Positions 28,301 through 37,579 of a stretch of 64,000 bases of DNA are shown here, piece by piece. The translations under genes and the position numbers were made by a program. Below the pieces are notes generated by a model. It saw only the letters and a program-made list of their open reading frames with translations. It was not told the DNA's origin and did no database searches. The first letter of the stretch is position 1. Every line of letters starts with the position of its first letter. This DNA comes from Montanilutibacter psychrotolerans (GTDB lineage: Bacteria > Pseudomonadota > Gammaproteobacteria > Xanthomonadales > Xanthomonadaceae): assembly GCF_003719825.1 (NCBI RefSeq), contig NZ_RIBS01000001.1, forward strand, positions 372,001-436,000, read 5' to 3'.

Positions 28301-28560
28301 AACTGCCGGGCTTCATGACCGGTCACAAGTCCGAGATCTGGTTGGACATCCTCAATGTCGGCAACCTGCTCAACAAGGACTGGGGCAAGATCGACGAAGT
28401 CGCGTTCCCGGGCAGCCTGGGCGTGGTCGAGTACGGCGGTATCGACCCGACCACCGGCAAGTACGTCTATCGCTTCAACACCCCGGATACCAGCCGTGTC
28501 TACGACGACCGCGGCATCTCGCGCTGGTCGCTGCAGCTGGGCTTCCGCTACAAGTTCTGA
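25351..28560 (+). CDS. Oar-like TonB-dependent outer-membrane receptor
   Basis: A 1069-residue outer-membrane protein. The signal peptide ends near ATAPVFAQ. A carboxypeptidase-regulatory-like beta domain follows (about 30-110, GTVVGTDGQPVAGAEVTI). The plug holds NEISVGGQNPRYNAIRVDGI and GGTGGVINAVTKSGTN, and a long beta-barrel ends in the aromatic C-terminal strand LQLGFRYKF. This layout is typical of Oar-type receptors in Xanthomonadaceae, which import large or unknown substrates with TonB energy. No TonB, ExbB or degradative genes are adjacent. ATG 25351 begins the signal peptide. Confidence 0.93.
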   Translation: MTHPNRVRLSKLTLGLLAVLATAPVFAQSTSAGVGGTVVGTDGQPVAGAEVTITHTESGTVSRATTDASGRYTARGLRVGGPYTIVINKSGAGSTTEDGVFLNLDKVNQVDVSLGGEVTQLETVQAVVAYGSDVFSATKMGAGSNVTRQQIEAFPSIERNLQDYARLDPRVSQTDKSRNEISVGGQNPRYNAIRVDGISTNDAFGLESNGLPTPKQPFSMDAIDEVSIDVANYDVTISGGTGGVINAVTKSGTNEFHGSVYGLYRDNSMVRKNEDGSKFSGFEDDTTYGATFGGPLIQDKLFFFFNYEKSEQTAAGPTFGPVGSGASNTVNVTQQQIADIQRIARGYGFESGGYGVGGADTTSEEYGLKIDWNITDNQRASFRYGTSDQSVAVFPGFGSTQIALDSYAYQRDFEFDTYTAQLFSDWTENFSTEAKVSYRDYSAVRTPRGDLPSVAVRVGNATVNFGTEENTHANILQTETWNAFFAGNWYAGDHEIKFGFDYEDNDVYNLFGRRSNGVYVFNSIAEFEAGTPASFRYFHPTNGDLDNTAAIWGMRSVGVFVQDTWAVNSNLTLNFGLRYDRPMVDDKPTYNAAAQAAFGYDNSRTIDGNGLVQPRFGFNYTFDSERSMQVRGGVGLFQGAAANVWLSNPFTNTGFGYVDYNLSSGLTGPCNTPDGRCFVADPDGQLVLVPSGQRAGTQSVDFIDPALGQPSVWKANLAFEHELPWWGVVGSAELVLTSVKEGLYYEHLNLGAATAIGQDGRAIYWDAAGRDRASWNQSGSQPSGVRVKARANANSAFSDALIARPTSKGESQQLTVSLNKPFNDSDFTWMLAYTYTNANEASPLTSSTSASQWGNNNTFHPNENVSATSSYEIRDRFTAAISWKHAFFGDYNTTASMFYEGRSGRPYSYVFDNDANGDSRFGNDLLYIPTGPGDVLFGSVAEETAFWNFVYGDEYLSTHRGQVAERNGARSQWVNQFDVRISQELPGFMTGHKSEIWLDILNVGNLLNKDWGKIDEVAFPGSLGVVEYGGIDPTTGKYVYRFNTPDTSRVYDDRGISRWSLQLGFRYKF

Positions 28561-28585
28561 TCGATTGATTGGAATCGCCACATCG

Positions 28586-28616
28586 AACGGCCGGGGCTTG
28601 CCCCGGCCGTTTTCTT
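28586..28616 (+). terminator. Intrinsic terminator after the TonB receptor
   Basis: An 11-bp perfect stem (28586-28596 with 28601-28611), loop CTTG, followed by a T-rich tract interrupted by one C, 25 bp after the receptor stop. Confidence 0.87.
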
Positions 28617-28695
28617 TTGTGGGGGCCGCTGCGCTAGAGTCGCCGCGGATAGCGATACGAATGACACGACACGAAACACCGACAAGAGACTGCGA

Positions 28696-30075
28696 ATGAC
28701 CGACCAGATCGATACACGCCTGCCGACCGTCGACGCGCGCATCTACGCGCGCGGCGGACTCGACATCCTTTCCCGTGGTGAAGTCGCCAAGCTGCGCGAT
28801 GCCTCGACCGGCATCCACGACCTGCTGCGCGGTTGCGCGCTGGCGGTGCTGACCAGCGGCAGCGCTTCGGACGACCCGCGTGCCGCGCGTGAGCTGTATC
28901 CGGACTTCGACATCGAAGTGCAGCAGCAGGACCGCGGCGTACGCATCGAGCTGCGCAACGCGCCGGCGATGGCCTTCGTCGACGGCGAGCTGATCCGCGG
29001 TGTCGCCGACCTGCTGTTCGCGGTGGTGCGCGACCTGGCCTACACCACGATCGAGCTGCGCGAAGGTGGGTCTCGTGACCTGCTGTCGAGCGAAGGCATC
29101 ACCGACGCGGTGTTCGGCCTGCTGCGCAACGCGCGCATCCTGTACCCCACCGATCCCAACCTGGTGGTGTGCTGGGGCGGCCACTCGATCAACCGCGAGG
29201 AGTACGTCTACACCAAGCAGGTCGGCTACGAGCTGGGCCTGCGCTCGCTCGACATCTGCACCGGCTGCGGCCCGGGCGCGATGAAGGGCCCGATGAAGGG
29301 CGCGACGATCGCGCACGCGAAGCAGCGTCGTCGCCGCACGCGCTACATCGGCATCACCGAGCCGGGCATCATCGCCGCCGAATCGCCGAACCCGATCGTC
29401 AACAACCTGGTGATCATGCCGGACATCGAGAAGCGCCTCGAGGCATTCGTGCGCCTCGGTCACGGCATCATCGTGTTCCCCGGTGGCGTGGGCACTGCCG
29501 AGGAGATCCTGTACCTGCTGGGCATCCTGCTGCGCGAGGAGAACGCCGACCTGCCGTTCCCGCTGATCCTCACCGGGCCGACGTCGGCCGCGCCTTACTT
29601 CGAGCAGATCGACCGTTTCCTGCGCCTGACACTGGGCGAGATCGCCACCTCGCGCTACGAGATCATCGTCGCCGATCCGGCCAAGGTGGCCACGCGCATG
29701 GCCGAGGGCATCGCCCGCGTGCGCGAGCACCGCAAGGCCCACCGCGATTCGTTCTTCTTCAACTGGTCGATCGACATCCCGCTGGCATTCCAGCAGCCGT
29801 TCGTGCCCAGCCACGAGGCCATGGCCGCGCTCGACCTGCACCACGGCCGCAAGCCGCACGAGCTGGCGGCTGACCTGCGCCGAGCGTTCTCGGGCATCGT
29901 CGCGGGCAACGTCAAGGAAGACGGCATGCGTCGAATCGAAGAGTTCGGGCCGTTCGAGATCCACGGCGACGACGACATGATGCAGTCGCTCGATGCGCTG
30001 CTGCGTGCGTTCGTCGAGCAGCGGCGCATGAAGATCGCGGGCGAGTACAAGCCCTGCTATCGCGTGGTCACCTGA
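28696..30075 (+). CDS. ppnN: Nucleotide 5'-monophosphate nucleosidase PpnN (LOG family)
   Basis: A 459-residue protein of the long PpnN/YgdH branch of the LOG family, which cleaves purine and pyrimidine mononucleotides to base plus ribose 5-phosphate and is stimulated by (p)ppGpp in E. coli. The LOG motif FPGGVGTAEE is at 261-270, and the upstream CTGCGPGAMKGPMKGA segment lies about 188-203. The extra N- and C-terminal domains that distinguish PpnN from short LOG proteins are present. ATG 28696 gives the expected length. Confidence 0.93.
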   Translation: MTDQIDTRLPTVDARIYARGGLDILSRGEVAKLRDASTGIHDLLRGCALAVLTSGSASDDPRAARELYPDFDIEVQQQDRGVRIELRNAPAMAFVDGELIRGVADLLFAVVRDLAYTTIELREGGSRDLLSSEGITDAVFGLLRNARILYPTDPNLVVCWGGHSINREEYVYTKQVGYELGLRSLDICTGCGPGAMKGPMKGATIAHAKQRRRRTRYIGITEPGIIAAESPNPIVNNLVIMPDIEKRLEAFVRLGHGIIVFPGGVGTAEEILYLLGILLREENADLPFPLILTGPTSAAPYFEQIDRFLRLTLGEIATSRYEIIVADPAKVATRMAEGIARVREHRKAHRDSFFFNWSIDIPLAFQQPFVPSHEAMAALDLHHGRKPHELAADLRRAFSGIVAGNVKEDGMRRIEEFGPFEIHGDDDMMQSLDALLRAFVEQRRMKIAGEYKPCYRVVT

Positions 30076-30188
30076 CGCTCGATCCGGTCCAGGCCAGGCA
30101 GACGGCCGAACGACATGGGAGCCGGCATGGCGCAACGCCTGCCGGCGGGGCAGGGTGCCTCAGCGAACGTCGGGAGGCCGCGCCGGTC

Positions 30189-31232
30189 TCACCCGGCGGT
30201 GTTGAGCGGCAAGCGCACCGTGGCGATGAAGCGGCTGCCCTGGAGCTGCGTCTGCACGCTGCCGCGCCCGCCGGTCAGGGCCTCGATCCGCACCTGCGAG
30301 GCGTTGAGCCCGACTTGATGGCCGGGCACGGCAGGGCCGCTGCGCGGCACCGGATTGCTGATGCGCAGCACCACCGTATCGACGGTGGTGGTGACGGTGA
30401 CTTCGACATCGCCACCGCCGGGCAGGTGTTCGATGCCGTGGCGGATCGCGTTCTCGACAAGCGGCTGCACCGACAACGCCGGTACCGTTACCGGCGGCAG
30501 CTCACGCGGCTGCTGCCAGTTGATCCGAAGGCGATCGCCAAAGCGCAGTGATTCGATCTCCAGATACCGCCGCACCAGCGAGAGTTCGTCTTCGAGCAGG
30601 ATCTGCCGCGGGCCCGCCAGCGCGGCGCGAAACAGATCGGCCAGATCCAGCAGCAGACGTTCGGCTTCTTCCGGCCGTTGGTGCACCAGTGCCGCACCGG
30701 TATTGAGCGTGTTGAACAGAAAGTGCGGGCGAATGCGCGCCTGCAGCGCCTGCAGTTCGGACTGCTTCGCCCTGACCGCATGCAGGCGTCCGCGCCAGTG
30801 GTTCTGGAATGCCGCCAGACCCAACAGGCCAACTGTGAGCACGATCACGGTCAGGCGAAGGAACAGCGCTTGCCAGCTTCCGTCGGTCATTGGCCACAGG
30901 TCGCCCAACAGGTACCAGGCCGCACCGGCCACCAGCCAGGTGTTCAACACCAGCAGCGCCAGCGCCACGTAGGCAAGCTGGTGCAGGGTCAATGGCGCAA
31001 GCAGCCGGCGCAGCACGTACAGCCCGGCCAGGGTCAGCAGCGACACCCACTGCACCATCATCGAGGTCAGTCCGAAGTACACCAGGCGGTCGACGTTGAC
31101 GCCGGGCGCGAGCGAGAGCACGACGGCAAGCCCCTCGCCGGCAAGCAATACCCACACCAGCGTCGACGTCTGCCAGAGCGCATCCAGTGGAAGGGGACTG
31201 ACCGAGCGCGGGGAGGTGGGCAAGGGGCTCAT
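30189..31232 (-). CDS. LytS/AlgZ (FimS)-type sensor histidine kinase
   Basis: A 347-residue membrane kinase with four or five N-terminal transmembrane helices (about 15-150). The His_kinase domain carries the phospho-acceptor motif QARIRPHFLFNTLN (about 180-193), and the GHKL ATPase has LVENAIRHGIEH. The G2 loop, VGLGLxN in most members, reads VGLNASQVRI here and looks degenerate. In related bacteria this kinase sits beside its LytTR response regulator AlgR; none is adjacent here. The pilin operon divergent from it is a typical FimS/AlgR target. The start could also be ATG 31271. Confidence 0.85.
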   Translation of the reverse strand: MSPLPTSPRSVSPLPLDALWQTSTLVWVLLAGEGLAVVLSLAPGVNVDRLVYFGLTSMMVQWVSLLTLAGLYVLRRLLAPLTLHQLAYVALALLVLNTWLVAGAAWYLLGDLWPMTDGSWQALFLRLTVIVLTVGLLGLAAFQNHWRGRLHAVRAKQSELQALQARIRPHFLFNTLNTGAALVHQRPEEAERLLLDLADLFRAALAGPRQILLEDELSLVRRYLEIESLRFGDRLRINWQQPRELPPVTVPALSVQPLVENAIRHGIEHLPGGGDVEVTVTTTVDTVVLRISNPVPRSGPAVPGHQVGLNASQVRIEALTGGRGSVQTQLQGSRFIATVRLPLNTAG

Positions 31233-31519
31233 CTTCGAGAAGACCTGGCAACTAGGGCCTGTTGACGCCATGGGCGCATGCCTCGCCGGGCCTGAGGCCG
31301 TGCGAGGTATGGAAGAGTGAGGGCGCGCATGTCCATACGCAACCGAGCGACGCCGCCGCGTCGCGCGGCCTTATGCCCGGGCCCCGCACCATGCCTTGGC
31401 GGCGCTGGTTCCGGCGACCCGTGCCGCTGGCACCCGCCGCCCGGCCGCCCATCGGGCATGTCTGGCAAGCAACCGGACCCTGACCTACCTTTCATGAGCC
31501 GCTTGTCCGGGAACTCCCA

Positions 31520-32146
31520 ATGCTCTCCTCCAAGAACCCATCCCCGCCGCTCCGTCGCTCATTGCCGGCACGCCTCGCGGCGGGCTTCACGTTGGTCGAG
31601 CTGCTGGTGGTCATCATCATCCTGGCCGTGGTGATGGCGATCGGCTTCCCCAGCTTCACCGCGGTCTTCAACAACAACCGCCTCAGCAGCACCGCCAACG
31701 AGGTGGTGGCCTCGGTCCAGATCGCCCGGATCGAAGCGGTTCGCCGCAATACCCGCGTCATCTTATGCAACAGCGCCGACGGCGCTACCTGCACGAACGT
31801 CGCGGCGGGAGTCGCCTGGACCGGTTGGATCGTGCTGGTGCCCGATGGCAATGGCGACGGCACGGCCAACGACCCGCTGCTGCTTCGCCGGGGCGAGCCG
31901 CCGCCGCGCGTCCAGCTGCGCGCCAGCGACGCGCTCGCCACCGGCCAGCTGGTGTTCCGTTCGGATGGCTATGCGCGCAATGGCACGGCCGGCAACGCGC
32001 CGCTCGCCAATGGGTCGGTCGCCGTTTGCATCGTGACCACCCGGCCTGCGCAGAACGAGCGCATGGTCGCCGTCGCCGCCGGCAGCCGCATTTCCACCCG
32101 CGTCCTGAACGGCGCCGGCGCCTGCGACAAACCAACCGACGCCTGA
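31520..32146 (+). CDS. fimT: FimT/GspH-like minor type IV prepilin
   Basis: A 208-residue minor pilin, first in the pilin operon. The prepilin peptidase site is AAG|FTLVELLVV with Glu at +5, followed by the hydrophobic N-terminal helix. The GspH/FimT globular domain starts around NNNRLSSTANEVVASVQIAR. Minor pilins of this type prime pilus assembly, and some FimT proteins bind DNA during transformation. It is followed by pilV, pilW, pilX, pilY1 and pilE, all on the same strand. Confidence 0.88.
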   Translation: MLSSKNPSPPLRRSLPARLAAGFTLVELLVVIIILAVVMAIGFPSFTAVFNNNRLSSTANEVVASVQIARIEAVRRNTRVILCNSADGATCTNVAAGVAWTGWIVLVPDGNGDGTANDPLLLRRGEPPPRVQLRASDALATGQLVFRSDGYARNGTAGNAPLANGSVAVCIVTTRPAQNERMVAVAAGSRISTRVLNGAGACDKPTDA

Positions 32147-32190
32147 TGACCAGCACCAGCGTGACCCTGATGACCTCCCGGAGTCCTGAC

Positions 32191-32661
32191 ATGCCGTTCC
32201 GACGGAACCCCTATCGATCTCCAGCGAAAAGCCGCGGCGCCAGCCTGATCGAAGTGCTGATCGCCGTGCTGATCATGGCCATCGGCCTGCTCGGCATCGC
32301 CGCGCTGCAGGCGACCACGCTGAAGAACTCGCAGAGCGCGCTGCAGCGTAGCCAGGCGGTGGTGCAGACCTACGCCATCCTCGACTCGATGCGCGCCAAC
32401 GCAACCGTGGCCCGTGCCGGGGGCTACAACATGGGAAAGGTGTGCGCCACGCCCGCGGCCGCCGCCAGCCTTGCCAGCCAGGACATCAACGCGTGGTTCC
32501 TGTCCATGAAGGGCGCGCTCGGCGACTTTGCCTCCACCTGCGGCCAAGTCAACTGCGCGGCCAACGTGTGCACCGTCACGGTGTTCTGGGACGACTCCCG
32601 CGGCTCCGGTGACTCCGCCACCCTGCAAGCCCACAGCATCGCGACGACGACACAGATATGA
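32191..32661 (+). CDS. pilV: Minor type IV prepilin PilV
   Basis: A 156-residue minor pilin. The processing site SRG|ASLIEVLIAVLIM keeps Glu at +5, and the region SQSALQRSQAVVQTYAILDSMRANA is typical of PilV. Of the several in-frame ATGs, 32191 has the best ribosome-binding site (GGAG); one at 32146 overlaps the fimT stop. The stop overlaps pilW by 4 bp. It forms part of the tip complex with PilW, PilX and PilY1. Confidence 0.88.
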   Translation: MPFRRNPYRSPAKSRGASLIEVLIAVLIMAIGLLGIAALQATTLKNSQSALQRSQAVVQTYAILDSMRANATVARAGGYNMGKVCATPAAAASLASQDINAWFLSMKGALGDFASTCGQVNCAANVCTVTVFWDDSRGSGDSATLQAHSIATTTQI

Positions 32662-33668
32662 ATACTCAACCTTCGTACTCTGGCCCCGCCTCGCGGGACA
32701 TGCGTGGCTTCAGCCTCATCGAGTTGATGATTTCGCTGATCCTGGGCCTGCTCGTCGTGGGCGGCGCGATCGGCATGTTCATGTCCAACAAGCGGACATA
32801 CAACACGACGGAGAATCTGGGCCGCATCCAGGAAAACGCCCGGGTCGCCTTCGAACTCATGGCCCGCGAAGTGCGCGAAGCCGCCGGCACCCCCTGCGCC
32901 AAGAACCTGCCGGTGGCCAATGTCCTCAACGGCGCCGGTACCGATTGGTGGAACAACTGGGGTCGGGGCGTGTTCGGTTTCGAAAACGGCGCACTGGCCG
33001 GCAGCGTGCCGGGCACCGACGCGATCGAGCTGCTTTCCGGCGAGTCCACGGGCGTGAGCGTTGTCGATCACGTCACCAGCTCGGCGCAGTTCAAGGTCAA
33101 TACGGTCAACCACGGCATCGAGGACTTCGACGTCCTGATGGTGTGCGACTACAGCCAGGCGTCGATCTTCCAGGTCACCAACGCCAGCGACACCAACGTC
33201 ACGATCGTCCACAACACCGGCAACGTCAGTGAAGGCCCGGGCAACTGCACCAAGGCGCTGGGTCTGCCGGTGAACTGCACCGCGCCCAACCCGCAGCAGC
33301 CGTACAAGCTGTATGCCAAGAATTCCCAGATCGTGAAGCTGCACGCCGCGCGCTGGTATATCGGTGCCAACACCAACGGTGGACGGTCGCTCTACCGCAT
33401 CACCATGCGGCGCGGTGTGGCGCAGCCGGCAGAGGAAGTCGCCGAGGGCATCCAGGACATGCAGATCACCTACCTGGTCGGCGGCGCGACGTCCTACGTG
33501 GCGGCAGCGGCTGGCACCAACTGGGCCAACGTGACCGCGGTGCGCATCGTGCTGACGATTGAGACTGCACGCGGCGGGCAACAGGGCCGGGAATTGCGCG
33601 ACACCAGCAACAACATCCTGACGCGAACGCTCACCCACACCGTCACCCTGCGCAACCGCATGTCGTGA
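32658..33668 (+). CDS. pilW: Minor type IV prepilin PilW
   Basis: A 336-residue minor pilin with the processing site MRG|FSLIELMISLILG and the PilW-type start to the mature region NTTENLGRIQENARVAFELM. Its long globular domain (about 70-330) is Asn/Thr-rich. It is coupled to pilV by ATGA and to pilX by an overlapping GTGA. PilW is a tip minor pilin that helps place PilY1 on the pilus. Confidence 0.9.
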   Translation: MNTQPSYSGPASRDMRGFSLIELMISLILGLLVVGGAIGMFMSNKRTYNTTENLGRIQENARVAFELMAREVREAAGTPCAKNLPVANVLNGAGTDWWNNWGRGVFGFENGALAGSVPGTDAIELLSGESTGVSVVDHVTSSAQFKVNTVNHGIEDFDVLMVCDYSQASIFQVTNASDTNVTIVHNTGNVSEGPGNCTKALGLPVNCTAPNPQQPYKLYAKNSQIVKLHAARWYIGANTNGGRSLYRITMRRGVAQPAEEVAEGIQDMQITYLVGGATSYVAAAAGTNWANVTAVRIVLTIETARGGQQGRELRDTSNNILTRTLTHTVTLRNRMS

Positions 33669-34240
33669 GTACAGCAGCCATGAATGCAAAATCGTATTTC
33701 CGTTCCAGGGGCAGGAGCGCGATCCGCGCGCCGCAGCAGCAGCGCGGCATCGCCCTGGTGGTGGTGCTCATCCTTCTGTTGGTGATGACCCTGCTCGGGT
33801 TGGCCAGCCTGCGCGGCACCCTGCTCGAGGAGCGCATGAGCGCCAACCTCTTTGACCGCAGCCTGGGATTCCAGGCGGCCGAAGCCGCGTTGCGCGTGGC
33901 CGAAACCAGCCTGACGCTTCCGGCTACCCGCTCGGCGTTTCCCAGCAGCGGCTGCAGCAACGGACTGTGCGCCACGCCTGACCCGGAGACGGCGCCCACG
34001 CCGCTCTGGCAGGACGCCAGTTTCGCGGGATGGCGGACCGTCACGGTCGATCTGGGTGACCTTGCCGTCGATCCGTCGTACTACATCGAATACATGGGCG
34101 AATCGCCGAAGGATTTCTTCTGCGATCGCAAGCGGCCGCGTCAGCCCGATTGCATGACGCCTCGCTACCGAATCACCGCGCAGAGTGCTGGTACCGATCG
34201 TGCGCAGGTCCTGCTGCAGTCCAGCTACGCCGCACAGTAA
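33665..34240 (+). CDS. pilX: Pilus assembly protein PilX
   Basis: A 191-residue PilX. The processing region is QQRG|IALVVVLILLLVMTLL, without the usual Glu at +5 as in many PilX proteins; LEERMSANLFDRSLGFQAAE follows and is a PilX signature. GTG 33665 overlaps the pilW stop, and ATG 33680 is an alternative start. It belongs to the tip complex. Confidence 0.88.
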   Translation: MSTAAMNAKSYFRSRGRSAIRAPQQQRGIALVVVLILLLVMTLLGLASLRGTLLEERMSANLFDRSLGFQAAEAALRVAETSLTLPATRSAFPSSGCSNGLCATPDPETAPTPLWQDASFAGWRTVTVDLGDLAVDPSYYIEYMGESPKDFFCDRKRPRQPDCMTPRYRITAQSAGTDRAQVLLQSSYAAQ

Positions 34241-34253
34241 GCGGAGAACCGAC

Positions 34254-37200
34254 ATGACCAACAACAAGACCCGTGCACAGCAGCGCTTCCCCGCGTTGCC
34301 ACTGCTTTCCGCCTGCATCGCGACCGTGCTCGGTCTGCCGGTGCATGCCGCCATGACGTTGCCGCCCACGCCGCTGCAGTTCGCGGACCCGGTGGCGCCG
34401 AACGTGCTGTTCATCCTCGACGATTCCGGGTCGATGAACTGGTACAGCATGCCCGGCAGTACAGGCACCAGCTCCGAAGCAGGCCTGTCGGACAGCATCG
34501 CGATGCGTTCGTCGATGCGCAATACGGTCTACTACAACCCGGCGATCACTTACACCGGCTGGAAGAAGGTCGACAGTGCCGGCACGGTGACGACCCTGGC
34601 CAGCACGCCGCGCACCGCGGTGTACTCGGATGCCAATCTCGCCTCGGGTTCGACGATCAACCTGTTGGCCCAAGGGCGCGACTACACGTTCTATGTGTAC
34701 AACGGCGGTTCCATCACCACCAACTCGAGCTACACGCGCTACGTCCTCGACGCCAACGGAACGGGCAGCGGCACCGATGCCCGCAGTTGCACGTGGGACG
34801 GAAGCAGCTGGATCTGCAACAGCATCACCACGTTCCCGTTCGGCAACACGCTCGACTCGATCGCCGAGCAGTGGACCAATTTTGCCAACTGGTACTCCTA
34901 CCACAGCACCCGCATGAAGGCGGCCAAGGCGGGCGCCAGTCAGGCGTTCTCCGAACTGGAGGGCGCCAAGTACCGCACCGGCTTCAGCACGATCTGGAAC
35001 GGCACCAACGGCTACAACAGCACCACCCAGATGCGCATTCCGGTGGGAACCGATGACGGCAAGTTCATCGGCAACAACCGCGCCACCTGGTTCAACAACC
35101 TGCACGCGACGCGCGCCAACAACGGCACCCCGTTGCTTCCGGCGCTGACCCGGGCGGGTGATTACTTCAAGGAAACCGGCGCCGACGGCCCGTATGGCGG
35201 CACGCTCGACGTCAACAACAACCAGCTGCAGTGCCGGCAGAACTTCTCGATCCTGACCACCGACGGCTACTGGAACAGCGGTTCCAGCAGCGTCGGCAAC
35301 ACCGACGGCACCGACGGCGTCGACATCGCGCGTCCCGACGGTACAACCGACAAGTACGTGGCCGCGGCACCGTTCAGCGACACCAACTCGACCACGCTGG
35401 CCGACGTCGCGATGTACTACTGGAAGAACGACCTGCGTCCGGACTCGGCGATGAGCAACATCGTCCCCACGTCGGCCAAGGACGGGGCGTTCTGGCAGCA
35501 CATGGTCACCTTCGGCATCTCGATCGGCCTGAAGGGCACGGTGGACCAGTCCTCCGTCGCGCAGGTGCTGGCAGACGGCAGCCCGAAGATCGGCGGGACC
35601 AACGTCGCCTGGCCGAACCCGATGGACGCCGAGGACGACGAGCGCATCGACGACCTGCTGCATGCGGCGGTCAACGGTCGCGGCGAGTTCATCGCAGCCA
35701 CCAACCCGACGGCGTTCACCGCCGGCCTGCGCGATGCGCTGGCGGCGATCAACAACCAGCAGGCCTCGCGCTCGAACCTCGCGGCCAACAGCTCGTCGAT
35801 CAATGGCAACACCCGCGTCTACGTGGCCAGCTACACCGGTGGACAGTGGACGGGTGAGCTGGCAGCGCACTCGATCACCGCACCGGCCGGTACGACCAAC
35901 CCGCCGCTGTTCAAGGCGACGATCCAGATGCCGGCGTACACCTCCCGCCAGTTCTTCACCTGGGGGACCACCGGTACCTCGTTCCCCACGACGGCTCAGG
36001 CCACCGCGCTGGGCGGCACCAACATCGTCAACTACCTCAAGGGCGACCAGTCGCTCGAACAGGGCGGCGGCACGGGCACGTACCGTCAGCGCCTCACCGT
36101 GCTGGGCGACATCGTCCACAGCTCGCCGGTCTTCGTGCGGGGCATGAGTGCGACGGGCACACCGGACCCGACGCGCGACACGATCTACGTCGGCGCCAAC
36201 GACGGCATGCTGCATGCGTTCAATGCCGACCTGACCGAGCGCTTCGCCTACGTTCCGGGCAGCACCAACATGACCGCGCTGGCCTCGTTGAGCTCGCCGG
36301 CCTACGTGCACAAGTGGTTTACCGACGGCCCGCTGGTCGTTTCGGATCGCCTCGACACCAAGTCGACGACGTACCCGAACGGCCGCGACATCCTGGTCGG
36401 CTTCATGGGCCGCGGTGGCAAGGGGCTGTACGCCCTGGACGTCACCAGCCCGACGACGTTTGCGGCCACCAACATCCTGTGGGACCGCTCCGAGACGACG
36501 TCCGCCTGGTCCACCCACGCCAACGATCTGGGCTACATGGTAGGCCGGCCGTTCATCGCCAAGCTCAACAACGGCAAGACCGGCGTGGTCTTCGGCAATG
36601 GCGTCAACAGCACCAATGACACCGCGTCGCTGTTCGTGGTCGACATCGAAGACGGCACCATCCTGAAGAAGATCTCGGTGGCGGGCGCCAACAACGCGAT
36701 GTTCACGCCCAAGGGCTGGGACAACGAGGGCGATGGCGACATCGACGTGGTGTACGCAGGCGACCTGCGCGGCAACATGTGGAAGTTCGACCTGAGCGAC
36801 AGCAATCCCAACCAATGGGGTAACGCGATCAGCGGCAACAACCCGTTGTTCAGCGCCACCGACAGTGCCAACAAGGCCCAGCCCATCGTTAGCGTTCCCG
36901 AGATCGCGATGGATCCGACGACCTTCAAGCGCTGGGTGTTCTTCGGTACCGGCAAGTTCCTCGAAGCCACCGACCCGGGCAATCGTGACGTCCAGACCTG
37001 GTACGGCATCATCGACGCAGGCGCCAACATCGGTGCCCGCGGCACCAACCTCAGCCTGCGCAAGCTCAACGTGGCCGGCACCGGCACCAACGGTCGCCCC
37101 GTGCGCGGTTTCGAGGCCAACAAGCCGCTCGATACCGGCAAGGAGAAGGGCTGGTTCATCGATCTGCTCGATCCCGCCAGCACGCCGCCCAAGGCGGAAG

Positions 37201-37574
37201 GCGAGCGCATGATGGGCGTGAACCAGGAACGTTCCGGCGTGCTGATCGCGAGCAGCGGTATTCCCAGCGACAATCCCTGCAATCCGACGGGTCGCGGCTA
37301 TCTCTATGCGCTGGATGCCTTCACCGGCACCTCGCTCAAGGAGAACTACTTCGATCTGGACGGTGATGGCAACTTCACCGACGATACGGTCGGCTCCGGT
37401 GGTAACCAGGTCGGTGTCGGCGGCGTCGATCTCGGCGTTGGCATGGTCGGAGACCCGCTGGTGCAGGACGGTCTGGTGACGGTCCCCGGCTCGACGAGTG
37501 GCACCGGATCGGCGCCGGTACGCAACACCGGACAGATTGGTCGTATCTCCTGGCGTGAACTCTTGAAGGATTGA
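34254..37574 (+). CDS. pilY1: Type IV pilus tip adhesin PilY1
   Basis: A 1106-residue secreted adhesin/retraction regulator. A signal peptide (about 1-32) is followed by a von Willebrand A-like N-terminal half with a MIDAS-like DxSxS at 56-60 (DDSGSMNW). The C-terminal half is a PilY1 beta-propeller (from about 630) with DTIYVGANDGMLHAF, and a calcium-loop-like DLDGDGNFTDD near residue 1035. In P. aeruginosa calcium binding in the propeller controls retraction. ATG 34254 follows a GCGGAG ribosome-binding site. It is cotranscribed with the minor pilins. Confidence 0.92.
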   Translation: MTNNKTRAQQRFPALPLLSACIATVLGLPVHAAMTLPPTPLQFADPVAPNVLFILDDSGSMNWYSMPGSTGTSSEAGLSDSIAMRSSMRNTVYYNPAITYTGWKKVDSAGTVTTLASTPRTAVYSDANLASGSTINLLAQGRDYTFYVYNGGSITTNSSYTRYVLDANGTGSGTDARSCTWDGSSWICNSITTFPFGNTLDSIAEQWTNFANWYSYHSTRMKAAKAGASQAFSELEGAKYRTGFSTIWNGTNGYNSTTQMRIPVGTDDGKFIGNNRATWFNNLHATRANNGTPLLPALTRAGDYFKETGADGPYGGTLDVNNNQLQCRQNFSILTTDGYWNSGSSSVGNTDGTDGVDIARPDGTTDKYVAAAPFSDTNSTTLADVAMYYWKNDLRPDSAMSNIVPTSAKDGAFWQHMVTFGISIGLKGTVDQSSVAQVLADGSPKIGGTNVAWPNPMDAEDDERIDDLLHAAVNGRGEFIAATNPTAFTAGLRDALAAINNQQASRSNLAANSSSINGNTRVYVASYTGGQWTGELAAHSITAPAGTTNPPLFKATIQMPAYTSRQFFTWGTTGTSFPTTAQATALGGTNIVNYLKGDQSLEQGGGTGTYRQRLTVLGDIVHSSPVFVRGMSATGTPDPTRDTIYVGANDGMLHAFNADLTERFAYVPGSTNMTALASLSSPAYVHKWFTDGPLVVSDRLDTKSTTYPNGRDILVGFMGRGGKGLYALDVTSPTTFAATNILWDRSETTSAWSTHANDLGYMVGRPFIAKLNNGKTGVVFGNGVNSTNDTASLFVVDIEDGTILKKISVAGANNAMFTPKGWDNEGDGDIDVVYAGDLRGNMWKFDLSDSNPNQWGNAISGNNPLFSATDSANKAQPIVSVPEIAMDPTTFKRWVFFGTGKFLEATDPGNRDVQTWYGIIDAGANIGARGTNLSLRKLNVAGTGTNGRPVRGFEANKPLDTGKEKGWFIDLLDPASTPPKAEGERMMGVNQERSGVLIASSGIPSDNPCNPTGRGYLYALDAFTGTSLKENYFDLDGDGNFTDDTVGSGGNQVGVGGVDLGVGMVGDPLVQDGLVTVPGSTSGTGSAPVRNTGQIGRISWRELLKD

Positions 37575-37579
37575 GAAAA

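Noticed and set aside
25408-30135. A 1575-codon antisense frame opposite the TonB receptor and ppnN
   Set aside because: Arg/Val/Ala/Gly-rich mirror of strongly coding plus-strand genes, with no domain and no promoter.
34173-36815. An 880-codon antisense frame opposite pilY1
   Set aside because: Complement-strand shadow of PilY1 codon bias; no recognisable protein.
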